64,000 bases of DNA from Aestuariicoccus sp032586235 (lineage in GTDB: Bacteria > Pseudomonadota > Alphaproteobacteria > Rhodobacterales > Rhodobacteraceae): the NCBI RefSeq assembly GCF_032586235.1, contig NZ_JAWHTD010000019.1, positions 7,487-71,486 on the forward strand. The letters are read 5' to 3'. Below, piece after piece: positions 34,627 to 43,543 of the stretch. The notes beneath the pieces are model-generated. The model was not told the origin of the DNA and did not search any database. It was given only the letters and a program-made list of their open reading frames with translations. Each line of letters opens with the position of its first letter. Position 1 is the first letter of the stretch. The position numbers and the translations under genes were made by a program.

Positions 34627-35439
34627 ATGCGCATTGGAAAACAAAACCAGGCCTTCACCGCGATCGCCACGTCGGATGCGGAGAGTGTGACGGTCCGGGG
34701 GTACGACCTTTGCGACGACCTTATCGGCAAGATCAATTTCACCGATTATTTCTGGCTGCTGGTTCTGGGTGAAAAGCCCACGCAAGCGCAGCGCGACATG
34801 ATGGACGCCTGTCTTGTGGCGATTGCCGAACACGGGCTCGTGCCGTCGGTGCAGGCTGCCCGGATGACGCTGGCGGCCGGACCGGATGCCTGGCAGGGCG
34901 CGATGTCGGCCGGTCTTTTGGGCATGGGCAGCGTCGTTGCCGGATCGTCCGAGGCGGCAGGCCGCTACCTGGCAGAGGTGATCCACAAGGTCGAGGCCGA
35001 CGGAACCGACATCGAGACCGCCGCGATTGCCAGCCTTCAGGAGCACAAGGCGCAAAAGAAAAAGGTCGCGGGGCTTGGCCATCCGCAGCACAGCGCAGGA
35101 GACCCGCGGGCGGACAGGCTTTTGGCCATCGCCGACGAGCTGGGCGTGACGGGGCAGTATATCGAGACATTGCGCATCTTGGGCAAACATGCGCCGGGCA
35201 TCATCGAGCGGCCATTGCCGATCAACGTCTCGGGTGCGATCCCGGCCTGTATCCTCGATGCGGGCTGGCCATTGGACGCGATCAAGGCGGTGCCGCTGCT
35301 GGCCCGCACGGCGGGGCTTTCGGCGCATCTGTTCGAAGAGGCGCAGCGGTCCATCGGGTTCATCATGTCCCACAAGGCGGACGAGGCCATTTCCTATGAC
35401 GGCAAGGTCTCGGCCCGGAATTCAAAGGCGGCGGAGTAA
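34627..35439 (+). CDS. Citryl-CoA lyase-like / citrate-synthase-superfamily protein
   Basis: 270 residues, much shorter than citrate synthase (~430) and of the size of stand-alone citryl-CoA lyases. I prefer ATG 34627 (MRIGKQNQAFTAI) because AAGGAG lies 9 bases before it; ATG 34621 is the alternative. It keeps the family's N-terminal TSDAESVTVRGYDLC and GKINFTDYFWLLVLG, the core LLGMGSVVAGSSEAAG and GLGHPQHSAGDPRADRLL with its conserved His. Family members cleave citryl-CoA to acetyl-CoA and oxaloacetate, or related CoA esters. It is followed four bases later by a CoA-transferase, which would make its CoA-ester substrate. Confidence 0.8.
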   Translation: MRIGKQNQAFTAIATSDAESVTVRGYDLCDDLIGKINFTDYFWLLVLGEKPTQAQRDMMDACLVAIAEHGLVPSVQAARMTLAAGPDAWQGAMSAGLLGMGSVVAGSSEAAGRYLAEVIHKVEADGTDIETAAIASLQEHKAQKKKVAGLGHPQHSAGDPRADRLLAIADELGVTGQYIETLRILGKHAPGIIERPLPINVSGAIPACILDAGWPLDAIKAVPLLARTAGLSAHLFEEAQRSIGFIMSHKADEAISYDGKVSARNSKAAE

Positions 35440-35443
35440 ACCC

Positions 35444-36589
35444 ATGGTCAAGCTTTTGAAGGAAATCCGCGTCGTCGAGCTGGGTACTTACATCACCGGG
35501 CCTGCCGCCGGCATGCACCTGGCCGACCTGGGCGCCGATGTGATCAAGGTCGAGCGCCCCGGCACGGGCGATCCGTTCCGGGCGTTCAAGGGCGGGCTCT
35601 ATTCACCGCATTACCAGACCTACAACCGCAACAAGCGATCCATCGCGCTCGACACCAAGGACCCGGGCGACCGCGCCGTGCTGCACGATCTGGTGGCGAC
35701 TGCGGACGTCTTTATCCAGAACTTCCGCCCCGGCGTCGCCGAAAAGCTGGGCGCGGGCGAGGAGGAACTGCGCAAGGTCCGCCCCGACATCATCTACTGC
35801 GCGATTTCCGGCTTCGGCACGTCCGGCCCGTCCCGGGACCGGCCCGCTTATGACACCGTGGCGCAGGCGGCTTCGGGCTATCTGCGTCTTTTGACGCCGC
35901 CCACCAATCCGCGTGTGATCGGGCCTGCGATCGCCGATGCGGTGACGGGGCAATATGCGGCGATGGCCTGTCTTGCAGCGCTTCTCGAGCGCGCGCAGAC
36001 CGGCAAGGGGCGGCGCATCGATATCTCGATGCTCGAAGCGATGTGCCATTTCAATCTCGACAGCTTCACCCATTATTATTCCGTGGATGAGGTCATGGGC
36101 CCGCTGTCACGCCCGGTCGTGTCGCAATCCTACACGTTCGAATGCGCCGACGGAAAATGGGTGGCGATCCATTTGTCCTCGCCCACCAAGTTCTGGGAGG
36201 GGCTTTTGGCCGCGACCGGGCAGGAGGCACTGAAGGACGACCCGCGCTTTGCCGAACGGCTCGAGCGGATCAACCATCAGGACGACCTGATCGCGCATTT
36301 CACGCCGGTGTTCAAAACCAAGACGCGGGATGCGTGGTGCGATCTGCTGCTCGCCAACGAGGTGCCGCATTCGCCTGCCTACGACAGCAACGAGGCGCTG
36401 GAGGACCCGCAGGCGCAGCACCTGGGCATCAAGGTGCAGGCGCCGTCGTCCGAGCTTGGCACATTCACCACGGTGCGCCCGCCGTACAATTTCGACGGCG
36501 CGCCCGAGCAAGACGTTTCGGCGCCGCCGGTTCTGGACGAACACGGCGACGAAATCCGCGAGGAACTTGCCCGGAGGAAGGCAAGCTGA
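35444..36589 (+). CDS. CaiB/BaiF (family III) CoA-transferase
   Basis: 381 residues from ATG 35444. Family features: VVELGTYITGPAAGMHLADL at the N-terminus, IKVERPGTGDPFR, NRNKRSIALDTK, and the catalytic aspartate Asp165 in GPAIADAVTGQY, equivalent to Asp169 of formyl-CoA transferase. It moves CoA between carboxylic acids through an aspartyl-CoA intermediate. Placed between the lyase-like gene and the TRAP binding protein, it probably activates a dicarboxylate from ring cleavage or the imported acid so the lyase can split it. Confidence 0.9.
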   Translation: MVKLLKEIRVVELGTYITGPAAGMHLADLGADVIKVERPGTGDPFRAFKGGLYSPHYQTYNRNKRSIALDTKDPGDRAVLHDLVATADVFIQNFRPGVAEKLGAGEEELRKVRPDIIYCAISGFGTSGPSRDRPAYDTVAQAASGYLRLLTPPTNPRVIGPAIADAVTGQYAAMACLAALLERAQTGKGRRIDISMLEAMCHFNLDSFTHYYSVDEVMGPLSRPVVSQSYTFECADGKWVAIHLSSPTKFWEGLLAATGQEALKDDPRFAERLERINHQDDLIAHFTPVFKTKTRDAWCDLLLANEVPHSPAYDSNEALEDPQAQHLGIKVQAPSSELGTFTTVRPPYNFDGAPEQDVSAPPVLDEHGDEIREELARRKAS

Positions 36590-36638
36590 TCGCATAACAA
36601 AGGGCGGCCAATGCGCCGCATCCGAGGGGAGGAAGACC

Positions 36639-37688
36639 ATGACTTATCTGCGTGGCGTCGTTCTGGGCGCGCTTTTGGCCGTGCCTGTGCACGCACAGGA
36701 GACGATCAGCCTGACCGTCGCATCGAGCCATCCGACGGTGGTTCCATGGGTCGGCATGATCAAGACGCACTTCATGGCCAGGACCGACGAGATTCTGGCC
36801 GAGACGGGCAATTATGAAATCGCGTGGAACGAGGCGTTCGGCGGCCAGCTTTACAAGGCCAACGCGACGCTCAGCTCGGTCGAAGAGGGCATCACCGATA
36901 TCGGCTGGGTCTTTTCGTTCCTGGAACAGGCCAAGCTGCCATTAAGCCAGGCGTCCTCGAACGCGCCCTTTGCCACGTCGAACCCGGCGCTTCAGCTGGA
37001 GGTACACCAAGAGCTGCTTGAGACCAACGAAGCCTTCCGCAACGAATGGGAGCAGTACAATCTCAAGGTTCTGGGCCTGACGGGCACGGATCTTTACGAC
37101 CTGTATCTGAAAGAGCCGATCGGCGGCATTGACGATATCGACGGCATGAAGATCTCGGCCCCCGGCGTTCTGGGCAACTGGCTGCGGGGCACTGGGGCCA
37201 ACGCAGTCGACGGTGCGTTGACCACTTATTACACCGATATCCAGACGGGCGTGTCCGACGGCGTTCTGACGCTGGCGCTTGGTGCGCTGCCGATCAAGGT
37301 TTACGAGGTGGCGCCCTACATCAACCGCTTCGACGCGGGCGGTGCGTTTTCGGGTGCCGTGGCGATCAACCGCGACAGCTGGGACAGCCTGCCCGAAGAG
37401 GTGCAGAACGCCATGATCGAGGCCGGCCAGTACTACACCCGGGAGCATGGCAAGGATCTGGTCGAGCGCCACGAAACCGCGATGAACAAGATGGTCGAGC
37501 TTGGCGCGACCATCGTCGACATGCCCGAAGGCGAGTTGATCAAATGGGTCAACAAGATGCCCGACGTGGCCAGCGACTGGGCCGATCCGCTGGAAGCGCG
37601 CGGCATTCCGGCGCGCGACTTCCTCGCCGCTTATCTCGACGGTGTGCGCGCGCGGGGCGAAACGCCCGCCCGCGACTGGGACAAGTAA
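36639..37688 (+). CDS. TRAP transporter substrate-binding protein
   Basis: 349 residues; ATG 36639 follows GGGGAGGAAGA. The signal peptide MTYLRGVVLGALLAVPVHAQ ends after AHA/AQ. DctP-family segments are present (FMARTDEILAETGNYEIAWN, GMKISAPGVLGNWLRGTGAN). It contains many acidic and aromatic residues. It binds the carboxylate imported by the DctQM pair that follows directly. Unlike the other three binding-protein genes in the window it is not followed by a hairpin: only nine bases separate it from the small permease. Confidence 0.9.
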   Translation: MTYLRGVVLGALLAVPVHAQETISLTVASSHPTVVPWVGMIKTHFMARTDEILAETGNYEIAWNEAFGGQLYKANATLSSVEEGITDIGWVFSFLEQAKLPLSQASSNAPFATSNPALQLEVHQELLETNEAFRNEWEQYNLKVLGLTGTDLYDLYLKEPIGGIDDIDGMKISAPGVLGNWLRGTGANAVDGALTTYYTDIQTGVSDGVLTLALGALPIKVYEVAPYINRFDAGGAFSGAVAINRDSWDSLPEEVQNAMIEAGQYYTREHGKDLVERHETAMNKMVELGATIVDMPEGELIKWVNKMPDVASDWADPLEARGIPARDFLAAYLDGVRARGETPARDWDK

Positions 37689-37697
37689 GGCAGCCCC

Positions 37698-38255
37698 TTG
37701 GCCCGGCCCGACGACAACGGCACCTCCCCGGCGGGGGAGGTGCGGGAAACCGCGCTCGAACGCGGCTGGCACCGGCTTGTCGAAGGCTTTGCAGCCCTTG
37801 GCACGGTGCTGATCGGCGTGCTGATGCTGATCATCTGCGCCGACATCGTGGCGCGCAACGCGGCGGGGGCGTCGCTGCCGCTGGTGTCGGAAGGCGGCGC
37901 GCTCTTGGTCGTGACACTGGTGGCGCTGCAACTGGGCGCCACTGTACGCGCTGGCCGGCTGGCGCGGACCGAGGTTTTCACCGTACCGCTCAACCGCCGC
38001 TTTCCGCGGGCGGGCGCGGCGTTGGGGGGTGTTTTCGATCTGGTGGGCGCGGCGGTTCTGGGCACCATCGCCTGGGCCTCGATCCGGGTTCTGGAAAAAG
38101 ACATGACGGCGGGTGAATTCATCGGCGTTCCCGGCATCGCGACACTGCCCACATGGCCGTTCCGCGTGCTGATCCTCGCGGGCTTCGCGGTGGCGGCGGC
38201 CCAGTTCGCCTTCCGCGTATTCGCCGCGCTGCGCGCCGTCAGGAGGCCATCGTGA
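37698..38255 (+). CDS. dctQ: TRAP transporter small permease (DctQ family)
   Basis: 185 residues from a TTG start nine bases after the previous stop; no better start gives all four membrane segments. LVEGFAALGTVLIGVLMLII and FRVLILAGFAVAAAQFAFRV are the first and last. It is less like the DctQ at 2016-2543 than paralogues would be, so this is a separate TRAP system. Stop overlaps the GTG of the large permease. Confidence 0.87.
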   Translation: MARPDDNGTSPAGEVRETALERGWHRLVEGFAALGTVLIGVLMLIICADIVARNAAGASLPLVSEGGALLVVTLVALQLGATVRAGRLARTEVFTVPLNRRFPRAGAALGGVFDLVGAAVLGTIAWASIRVLEKDMTAGEFIGVPGIATLPTWPFRVLILAGFAVAAAQFAFRVFAALRAVRRPS

Positions 38256-39562
38256 CGCCGTTCGATATCGGCCTTGCGGCGATCCTTGTCCTTGTGGTGC
38301 TGATCCTGATCGGAATGCCCATCGGTATCGGGATGCTGTCCGTGTCGTTCGTGGGCGTGGCGCTGATCCGAAACGACGTCGTGGCGGTGCGGATGATGAC
38401 GCAGGTCGCCAATGACAGTCTCGAAGAGTATCTGTTCGCGGTGGTCCCGCTGTTCGTGCTGATGGGGTTGCTTGTCACCGTCTCGGGCGTCGGCAAGGAC
38501 ACGTTCGACGTCTTTCAAAGACTGTTGCGCCGGGTCACCGCCGGGCTGGGGGTGGCAACGGTTTTCGCCAATGCGGTCTTTGCAGCGATCACGGGGATTT
38601 CGATCGCTTCGGCCACCGTTTTCAGCCGCATCGCGGTGCCCGAGATGCGGCGGCACGGCTATACCAACCGCTTTTCGACAGGCGTGGTCGCAGGCTCAAG
38701 CGTGCTGGGCATGATGATCCCGCCCTCGCTTTTGATGATCGTCTATGCGGTGCTCGCCGAGCAATCGGTGGGGCGGATGTTCCTGGCGGGCGTCGGGCCG
38801 GGGCTGCTTTTGGCGGCGGCCTTCATCGTGACGATCCTGCTGTTGTCCCGGACCCGGCGCGATTTCGTGTTCGAGACCGGGGACAGCGCCGAATACACCG
38901 ACATCACGTTTGTGCAGATCTTGTGGAAATCCATTCCGATCCTGTTCCTGATGATCCTCGTTCTGGGCGGGCTCTACGGCGGGTTCCTGAACCCGACCGA
39001 GGCCGGCGCGGCGGGCGCGTTCGGCGCGCTGCTGATCGCGCTGCTGCGCCGCTCGCTGGACCGGTCGACCTTCTGGAGCCTGCTCGTCGAAACCGGGCAA
39101 ATCACCGTTTCGGTACTGTTCCTGATCCTCGCGGCCACGTTCTTTAGCCGCATGCTGGCGCTTTCGGGGGTTCCCAGGGAACTGTCGGAATGGTTCCTGT
39201 CGGGCAACATCGGCCCCTACGGATTCCTCTTGGCCTATATCCTGCTGATCGTGGCGCTTGGTTGCCTGATCGATTCCATTTCGATCATGCTGATCGTGTT
39301 GCCCATCGCCCTGCCAATAGCGCAGGCGGCGGGACAGGACCTTATCTGGTTCGGCGTCATCACCGTCATCGCGGTCGAGATCGGGCTGCTCACGCCGCCC
39401 TTCGGCCTTTCGGTCTACACGATCAAGGCGGCGATGGACGACCCCGATCTGAAAGTGGGCGAGATCTTTCGCGGGGCCGTTCCCTTCATCATCGCGATGC
39501 TTGTGTCGCTCGCGATCATCACCGCCTTTCCCCCCGTCGCCACCTGGCTGGCCCTTATGTAA
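38252..39562 (+). CDS. dctM: TRAP transporter large permease (DctM family)
   Basis: 436 residues from GTG 38252, preceded by AGGAGGCC and overlapping dctQ by four bases. Hallmarks GVVAGSSVLGMMIPPSLLMI and VEIGLLTPPFGLSVY are intact, with about 12 membrane segments. It forms the secondary carrier with the preceding DctQ and binding protein. The FMN reductase gene follows after nine bases, so transport and catabolic genes share a transcript. Confidence 0.93.
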   Translation: MTPFDIGLAAILVLVVLILIGMPIGIGMLSVSFVGVALIRNDVVAVRMMTQVANDSLEEYLFAVVPLFVLMGLLVTVSGVGKDTFDVFQRLLRRVTAGLGVATVFANAVFAAITGISIASATVFSRIAVPEMRRHGYTNRFSTGVVAGSSVLGMMIPPSLLMIVYAVLAEQSVGRMFLAGVGPGLLLAAAFIVTILLLSRTRRDFVFETGDSAEYTDITFVQILWKSIPILFLMILVLGGLYGGFLNPTEAGAAGAFGALLIALLRRSLDRSTFWSLLVETGQITVSVLFLILAATFFSRMLALSGVPRELSEWFLSGNIGPYGFLLAYILLIVALGCLIDSISIMLIVLPIALPIAQAAGQDLIWFGVITVIAVEIGLLTPPFGLSVYTIKAAMDDPDLKVGEIFRGAVPFIIAMLVSLAIITAFPPVATWLALM

Positions 39563-39571
39563 GAGGACAGA

Positions 39572-40099
39572 ATGCCCGAAATCCTGATTATCCCAGGCAG
39601 CTTGCGCGCTGCATCGTCGGCCCGCGCCACCGCGCGCGCAATCGAGGCAAGGTTCCGCGACCGCGCCACGTTCGTCACCGCCGATGTCGGTTTGCTGCCG
39701 CATTACAACGCCGACGTGACCGACGATCCCGCGGTTGCCGCATTCGTCGAACAAGTCGGCGCGGCGGACGGGGTGCTGTTTGTCACCCCGGAATACAACT
39801 ACTCGATCCCCGGCGTTCTAAAGAATGCCATCGACTGGGCCTCGCGCCCGGCCTACGCGTCGGTCTTCAAGGGCAAGCCGTCGTTCGTCATCACCGTCTC
39901 GGGCGGCGTGACGGGCGGTGTGCGGGCGCAGGCGCATCTGAAATACGTTCTGAACGGCATGCTGGCCCGCGTGCACGCCAACAAGGAGGTCCTGGTGACG
40001 CAGGCCAATGACAAGGTGACGGACGGTGTGTTGACCGACGACGCCGTTCTGGGCTTCATCGACACCGAATTCGCCCCCTTTATCGACAGCCTCTCCTGA
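39572..40099 (+). CDS. NADPH-dependent FMN reductase
   Basis: 175 residues, flavodoxin-like fold. The phosphate loop IIPGSLRAASSARATARA and the flavin contact TPEYNYSIPGVLKNAIDW are the two family signatures. It supplies reduced FMN or reduces quinones such as hydroxybenzoquinone to the quinol, which would keep a hydroxyquinol-type substrate in the form the ring-cleaving dioxygenase needs. No FMN-dependent monooxygenase is adjacent, so the quinone-reductase role is attractive but inferred. Confidence 0.88.
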   Translation: MPEILIIPGSLRAASSARATARAIEARFRDRATFVTADVGLLPHYNADVTDDPAVAAFVEQVGAADGVLFVTPEYNYSIPGVLKNAIDWASRPAYASVFKGKPSFVITVSGGVTGGVRAQAHLKYVLNGMLARVHANKEVLVTQANDKVTDGVLTDDAVLGFIDTEFAPFIDSLS

Positions 40100-40128
40100 G
40101 ACGCCCACCCCAAGACAAGGCAAAACGG

Positions 40129-40974
40129 ATGCAATTGGTCAGCTTTACCCGCCCCGACGGTACGAATTCCTTTGGCACATTGACGGACGGCACGGTCCAT
40201 GACGCAGGCAGCGCCCTGCCGGAATACCCCGATCTGAAATCAGTTCTCGCGGCCGGGGCGGTTGCCCGCCTCGACGGGGCCGGCGAGGCGCTCGCGCTGG
40301 CCGATGTCACGCTTCTGCCGCCGGTTCCGAACCCCGACAAGATCATCTGCGTGGGTTTGAACTACCTGCCGCACATCATCGAATCCGGCCGCCCGCATCC
40401 GGAATACCCGTCGCTCTTCACCCGTTATCCAGAAAGCCTCGTCGGCCACGGCACGCCCATCGAACGGCCCCGCGCCAGCCGGGAATTCGATTATGAGGGC
40501 GAACTGGCCTTTGTCATCGGCAAGCCGGGGCGCCACATCGCCCGGGAAGACGCCTGGGATCACATCGCCGGCTATTCCTGCGTCAACGAAGGGTCGATCC
40601 GCGATTACCAGAACCACACGACCCAGTTCTGGCCGGGAAAGAGCTTTGAACGCTCTGGCGCCATGGGCCCCGCGCTGGTCACGCCTGACGAGGTGGGCGA
40701 TATTCGCGCGCAAACCCTGACGACGCGGGTCAATGGCAACGTGGAACAGCACGCCCCGATCTCGGAACTGGCCATCGGGATTCCGGAAATAATTGCCTAT
40801 GCCTCGACCGTCATCACGCTAAAGCCCGGCGACGTGATCGTGACCGGCACGCCGGGCGGTGTGGGACGGTATCGCAAGCCGGAGTTGTTCCTCGAACCCG
40901 GCATGTCGGTCGAGGTCGAGATCACCGGTGTCGGCACGCTGGTCAACGAGGTGATCGACGAACCGTCGGCCTAG
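40129..40974 (+). CDS. Fumarylacetoacetate hydrolase family protein
   Basis: 281 residues. Metal-binding FAH motif FDYEGELAFVIGK at about residue 120, the conserved IRDYQNHTTQFWPGKSFERS, and the C-terminal DVIVTGTPGGVG are present. An N-terminal accessory domain (LVSFTRPDGTNSFGTLTDGT) matches FAH-type hydrolases and 2-hydroxyhepta-2,4-dienedioate isomerases. It would hydrolyse a C-C bond of, or decarboxylate, a beta-keto or acylpyruvate-like ring-cleavage product. Last gene of the lyase-CoA-transferase-TRAP operon; a hairpin follows. Confidence 0.9.
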   Translation: MQLVSFTRPDGTNSFGTLTDGTVHDAGSALPEYPDLKSVLAAGAVARLDGAGEALALADVTLLPPVPNPDKIICVGLNYLPHIIESGRPHPEYPSLFTRYPESLVGHGTPIERPRASREFDYEGELAFVIGKPGRHIAREDAWDHIAGYSCVNEGSIRDYQNHTTQFWPGKSFERSGAMGPALVTPDEVGDIRAQTLTTRVNGNVEQHAPISELAIGIPEIIAYASTVITLKPGDVIVTGTPGGVGRYRKPELFLEPGMSVEVEITGVGTLVNEVIDEPSA

Positions 40975-41002
40975 GGCGTTTCCTGCGCGTCAAGACACCA
41001 AG

Positions 41003-41021
41003 GGGCCGTGTTCAGCGGCCC
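41003..41021 (+). terminator. Hairpin after the FAH gene
   Basis: GGGCCG / CGGCCC stem with a 7-nt loop, 28 bp after the stop. There is no T-run, so it may end transcription only weakly. Confidence 0.35.
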
Positions 41022-41202
41022 TCCGCGCGGCATGGCGGCTGCCATATTGGCGGTGGGGGGCGGAACTCGACCTGGTCTGCAAGCACACGTTCGAAAACGC
41101 GTTCGGATGCACCTGAGTCGGTTCTGCCGACCCTCTTTCAGCGGTCGTCTGTCTTCGTGCCCGGCGCAGGCGAGGTCGGCTCGGATCGCGTGCGGGCCGA
41201 CG

Positions 41203-41511
41203 TCAGGGCGCCGACAGATAATCTGCCGAGACATAGCCGGTGACGCCCCGCCCGTCCGTCAGCGAAACCCGGCACCAGAGCTGGCCCATTTCCGTCACGC
41301 AGTCGCGGCGGATCACCTCGGTTCCGTCGGGCAGCCCCAGGAGCACGCGATAGCCGAGCCCCGGGCCGCCTCGAAGTTTCAGAAGATCGTCGGGACCCGC
41401 GCCAGAGACCACGGCACGGGTGCCCGACACGCCGCCGCAGCCGACCATGAGCGAGAGCGCAAGAAGCGACGCAAGCTTTGGAAGGGTCGTGATCCGGGGT
41501 CTGTGCGTCAT
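41203..41511 (-). CDS. Small SH3-domain lipoprotein
   Basis: 102 residues. The N-terminus ends in LALSLMVGCGG, a lipobox (LMVGC) with acylation at Cys25. The mature part LLKLRGGPGLGYRVLLGLPD then GTEVIRRDC and YVSADYLSAP is a bacterial SH3 (SH3b) domain, usually involved in contacts with peptidoglycan or envelope proteins. The two cysteines in the domain may pair. It stands alone, just outside the decayed region, convergent with the FAH operon. Specific role unknown. Confidence 0.75.
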   Translation of the reverse strand: MTHRPRITTLPKLASLLALSLMVGCGGVSGTRAVVSGAGPDDLLKLRGGPGLGYRVLLGLPDGTEVIRRDCVTEMGQLWCRVSLTDGRGVTGYVSADYLSAP

Positions 41512-41551
41512 TATTCAAGCTTTCATTTAAAAGACGGACAGTGACGTTGAA

Positions 41552-41690
41552 TCATTTTTCAGGGCCATCGGTCCAGCCCTGATCGAACCGCGCCAGCAGA
41601 TTGCGCAGGTTCGACCCATGCCATTGCCCGCCGCGTCGGGTCTGGAGCGTTCGCGCGTTGGGCTGGTCGGCCAAGGCGCGCTGGCCGAGG
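41552..41690 (-). pseudogene. C-terminal remnant of a serine site-specific recombinase
   Basis: The last ~45 codons of this frame read QRALADQPNARTLQTRRGG followed by QWHGSNLRNLLAR, which matches the recombinase-domain pattern NARG-x-TRRGG-xWH-xx-xVRNLLAR of large serine recombinases and resolvase-like proteins. Nothing upstream belongs to a recombinase: the frame runs into the antisense of an IS3 fragment. A truncated, dead copy. Confidence 0.55.
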
Positions 41691-41754
41691 CGGCGGGGGC
41701 CTTTTTGTGCGGCGCGATATCGCCTGCCAGGCAACGGTCGGCGCCAGGACGGCC

Positions 41755-41895
41755 TGCATCGGGCCGGGGTCACCTTGCAAGAACGGTCACGTGGAAAGCT
41801 TCACTGTGCGGTTTCGCGATGACCTGCTCGACCGAGAGAGCTTCTGCGCGCTCAGGGAGGCCCGGATCATCATCCAGAATTGGCGGCGACACTGG
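41755..41895 (+). mobile_element. IS3-family transposase OrfB fragment
   Basis: The frame reads GSPCKNGHVESFTVRFRDDL then LDRESFCALREARIIIQNW, the segment around the third catalytic acidic residue (Glu of DDE, in ENG-x-ESF) of IS3 OrfB, with normal N/Y positions changed (CKNGH for WENGY). The end of OrfB (xxRPHSALGY) is replaced by unrelated sequence after about 41893, and the N-terminal two thirds are missing. Dead remnant. Confidence 0.78.
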
Positions 41896-41954
41896 GGTCT
41901 GGACCCAAATCCTTGCCGAGATCGGCTGCGGTTTCGTTCATTGCAGATGCCGTA

Positions 41955-42420
41955 TTGCCCGGCCGGGGAATGCCGGCTGCCGTCGAGAGCGGGAACCACT
42001 TGCAGAACCGTTTGCAGTTGGCCGCTTCTCCGACCAGCATGTTGCGCTCGTCCGTGGAGAGCCTTGGAAAGCGGCAGGGCGCCCATCCAGACACCGATCA
42101 TGTCGCGCGAAGTTGCCGTCATGAAAACATCGATGTCTTTGCCAGGGTCCTGATAGCAAAGGTTCACATCGCAATTGTCGCACACCAGACCACCAGCGCC
42201 TCGATCACGGCGGACAATTCCCTGCCCGCAGCAGTCAGACGGGCGTTGGCCATTGAGACGCCGCTTCACGATCACGCCGTGTTCCTCGAGCTCTTTCAGC
42301 CGGGTATTCAGGACATTGGGCGAAATCCGGGGAAGGCCCTTTTGAAGCGTCGAAAACCGGTTGCTGGCAAGAAGCGGTTCGCGCACGATCAGGATCGCCA
42401 CATCCTCGAAGGCGGCCTGT
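41955..42420 (-). pseudogene. HxlR-family transcriptional regulator, frameshifted
   Basis: Pieces of one HxlR protein lie in different frames. LIVREPLLASNRFSTLQKGL and PRISPNVLNTRLKELEEHGV form the winged HTH. Then RLTAAGRELSAVIEALVVW is in a second frame, CDNCDVNLCYQDPGKDIDVF and MTATSRDMIGVWMGALPLSK return to the first, and SDERNMLVG-like and CKWFPLSTAAGI tail pieces lie in a third. At least three frameshifts destroy the gene. The 5' end joins a methyltransferase remnant of opposite orientation. Confidence 0.72.
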
Positions 42421-42790
42421 CGCGCCACAGTGACCAGGTCTTTCCGTGCCTCGATCTCCAGAAGGGCGAACGTGTTCTTGATGTCGCGTGCGGCTTTGGC
42501 GACACCCCGCCGACGCTGGCCGGGATCGTCGGAGAGACGGACGATGTAACCGGGATCGATTGCTGCCCTGACTTTTTGCGCGCCATGCGCAGAGCGCTTC
42601 GACCAAGGGGACGGCTGACCCAAATCGTTCGGCGGAAGCGATCGGACAACCCGTGGCTTTCGGCCGCCCGATCGGTTCTTTTGAACCACCTGCCGCAACC
42701 GGACGGGGATGCGCCCAGCTGCGGGCCGGGCCCTTTTTCATCGGCCGACCGTGACGCGGACGGCGTCTGGATGAACAGCGCTTCATGGAT
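42421..42790 (+). pseudogene. Class I SAM-dependent methyltransferase remnant with internal deletion
   Basis: Reads LDLQKGERVLDVACGFGDT then VTGIDCCPDFL, the SAM-binding motif I and post-I region of class I methyltransferases. It jumps directly to RALRPRGRLTQIVRRKRSDN and HLPQPDGDAPSCGPGPFSSA, which normally lie ~60-80 residues further on. An internal piece is therefore missing in frame, and the N- and C-termini are lost. It overlaps no functional gene. Confidence 0.68.
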
Positions 42791-42869
42791 GATTACCGCG
42801 ATATCGCCACAAAAGCAGGGAAAGCGCGCACGATGATCGATGCTTCCAAAGAAAGGGCGACCGGCGTGC

Positions 42870-43362
42870 TGGCCCAGGAGATCTTTGCAGGCGGATGCAC
42901 CTGCGGCCATCTGGGATACCGGATATCGTCCAAACCGTTGATCGTGCATGGCTGTCATAGCACATTGTGCCAGAAGCAATCCGGCTAGGCATATGCTGTC
43001 AACGCGCTGATAGGGAAAGATCGGGCCGAAATCATATCCGGTTCGGTGTGGACCAGCCGTGCGCGACACCAAGCGGCGCAGGGCAGGCGATTTGACGCTG
43101 TGAGACATGCGGTGTCGCGGTTTGGATCAAGTACCACGCATTGCCAAGGGTCGGCGACCATGTGCTCTTCATTCGTGCAGGGTCGCTGGACGATCCCGCG
43201 GCCATGCCGCCCGATGTGCACGTCCACACCGCCGCCAAGCAGCCACATGTCTATCTGTCCCGACGGATAGCGCAGTTCGCCGCGTTCTATGACCCGGCAA
43301 AAGTCTGGCCGGTCGTTAGCAGAAGCCGCTACGCCGTCGTTATCGCGTCCCACAATCCGTGA
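42870..43362 (+). pseudogene. GFA-family (glutathione-dependent formaldehyde-activating) protein remnant
   Basis: EIFAGGCTCGHLGYRISSKP and LIVHGCHSTLCQKQSG carry the zinc motifs CTC and CHxxxC of GFA-like proteins. A TAG stop follows at 42986, then AYAVNALIGKDRAEIISGS continues in frame. After a frameshift the tail resumes as FIRAGSLDDPAAMPPDVHVH and TAAKQPHVYLSRRIAQFAAF. One nonsense codon and at least one frameshift mark it as dead. Confidence 0.75.
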
Positions 43363-43543
43363 CAAAAGAACGCTTTCGGGTTTTTCCGGGAATGGCCCAC
43401 GGGTTGGAACCGGATGTGCCAATTCTGGTCAGGCCGTCTGCAAAAAGGCGACTGAGCCTTGAAGCTCGGATCGTGGATACTGGCCTGCCGACTTCGGCTC
43501 TGCCCGCCTCATTCGCCAGGATCGGGACAATGCCGGAGAACGT

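Noticed and set aside
41618..42836. Several long frames on both strands across the decayed region read as intact hypothetical proteins
   Set aside because: Each joins unrelated remnants (IS3, HxlR, methyltransferase) by chance; family motifs occupy only parts of each frame and switch frames.
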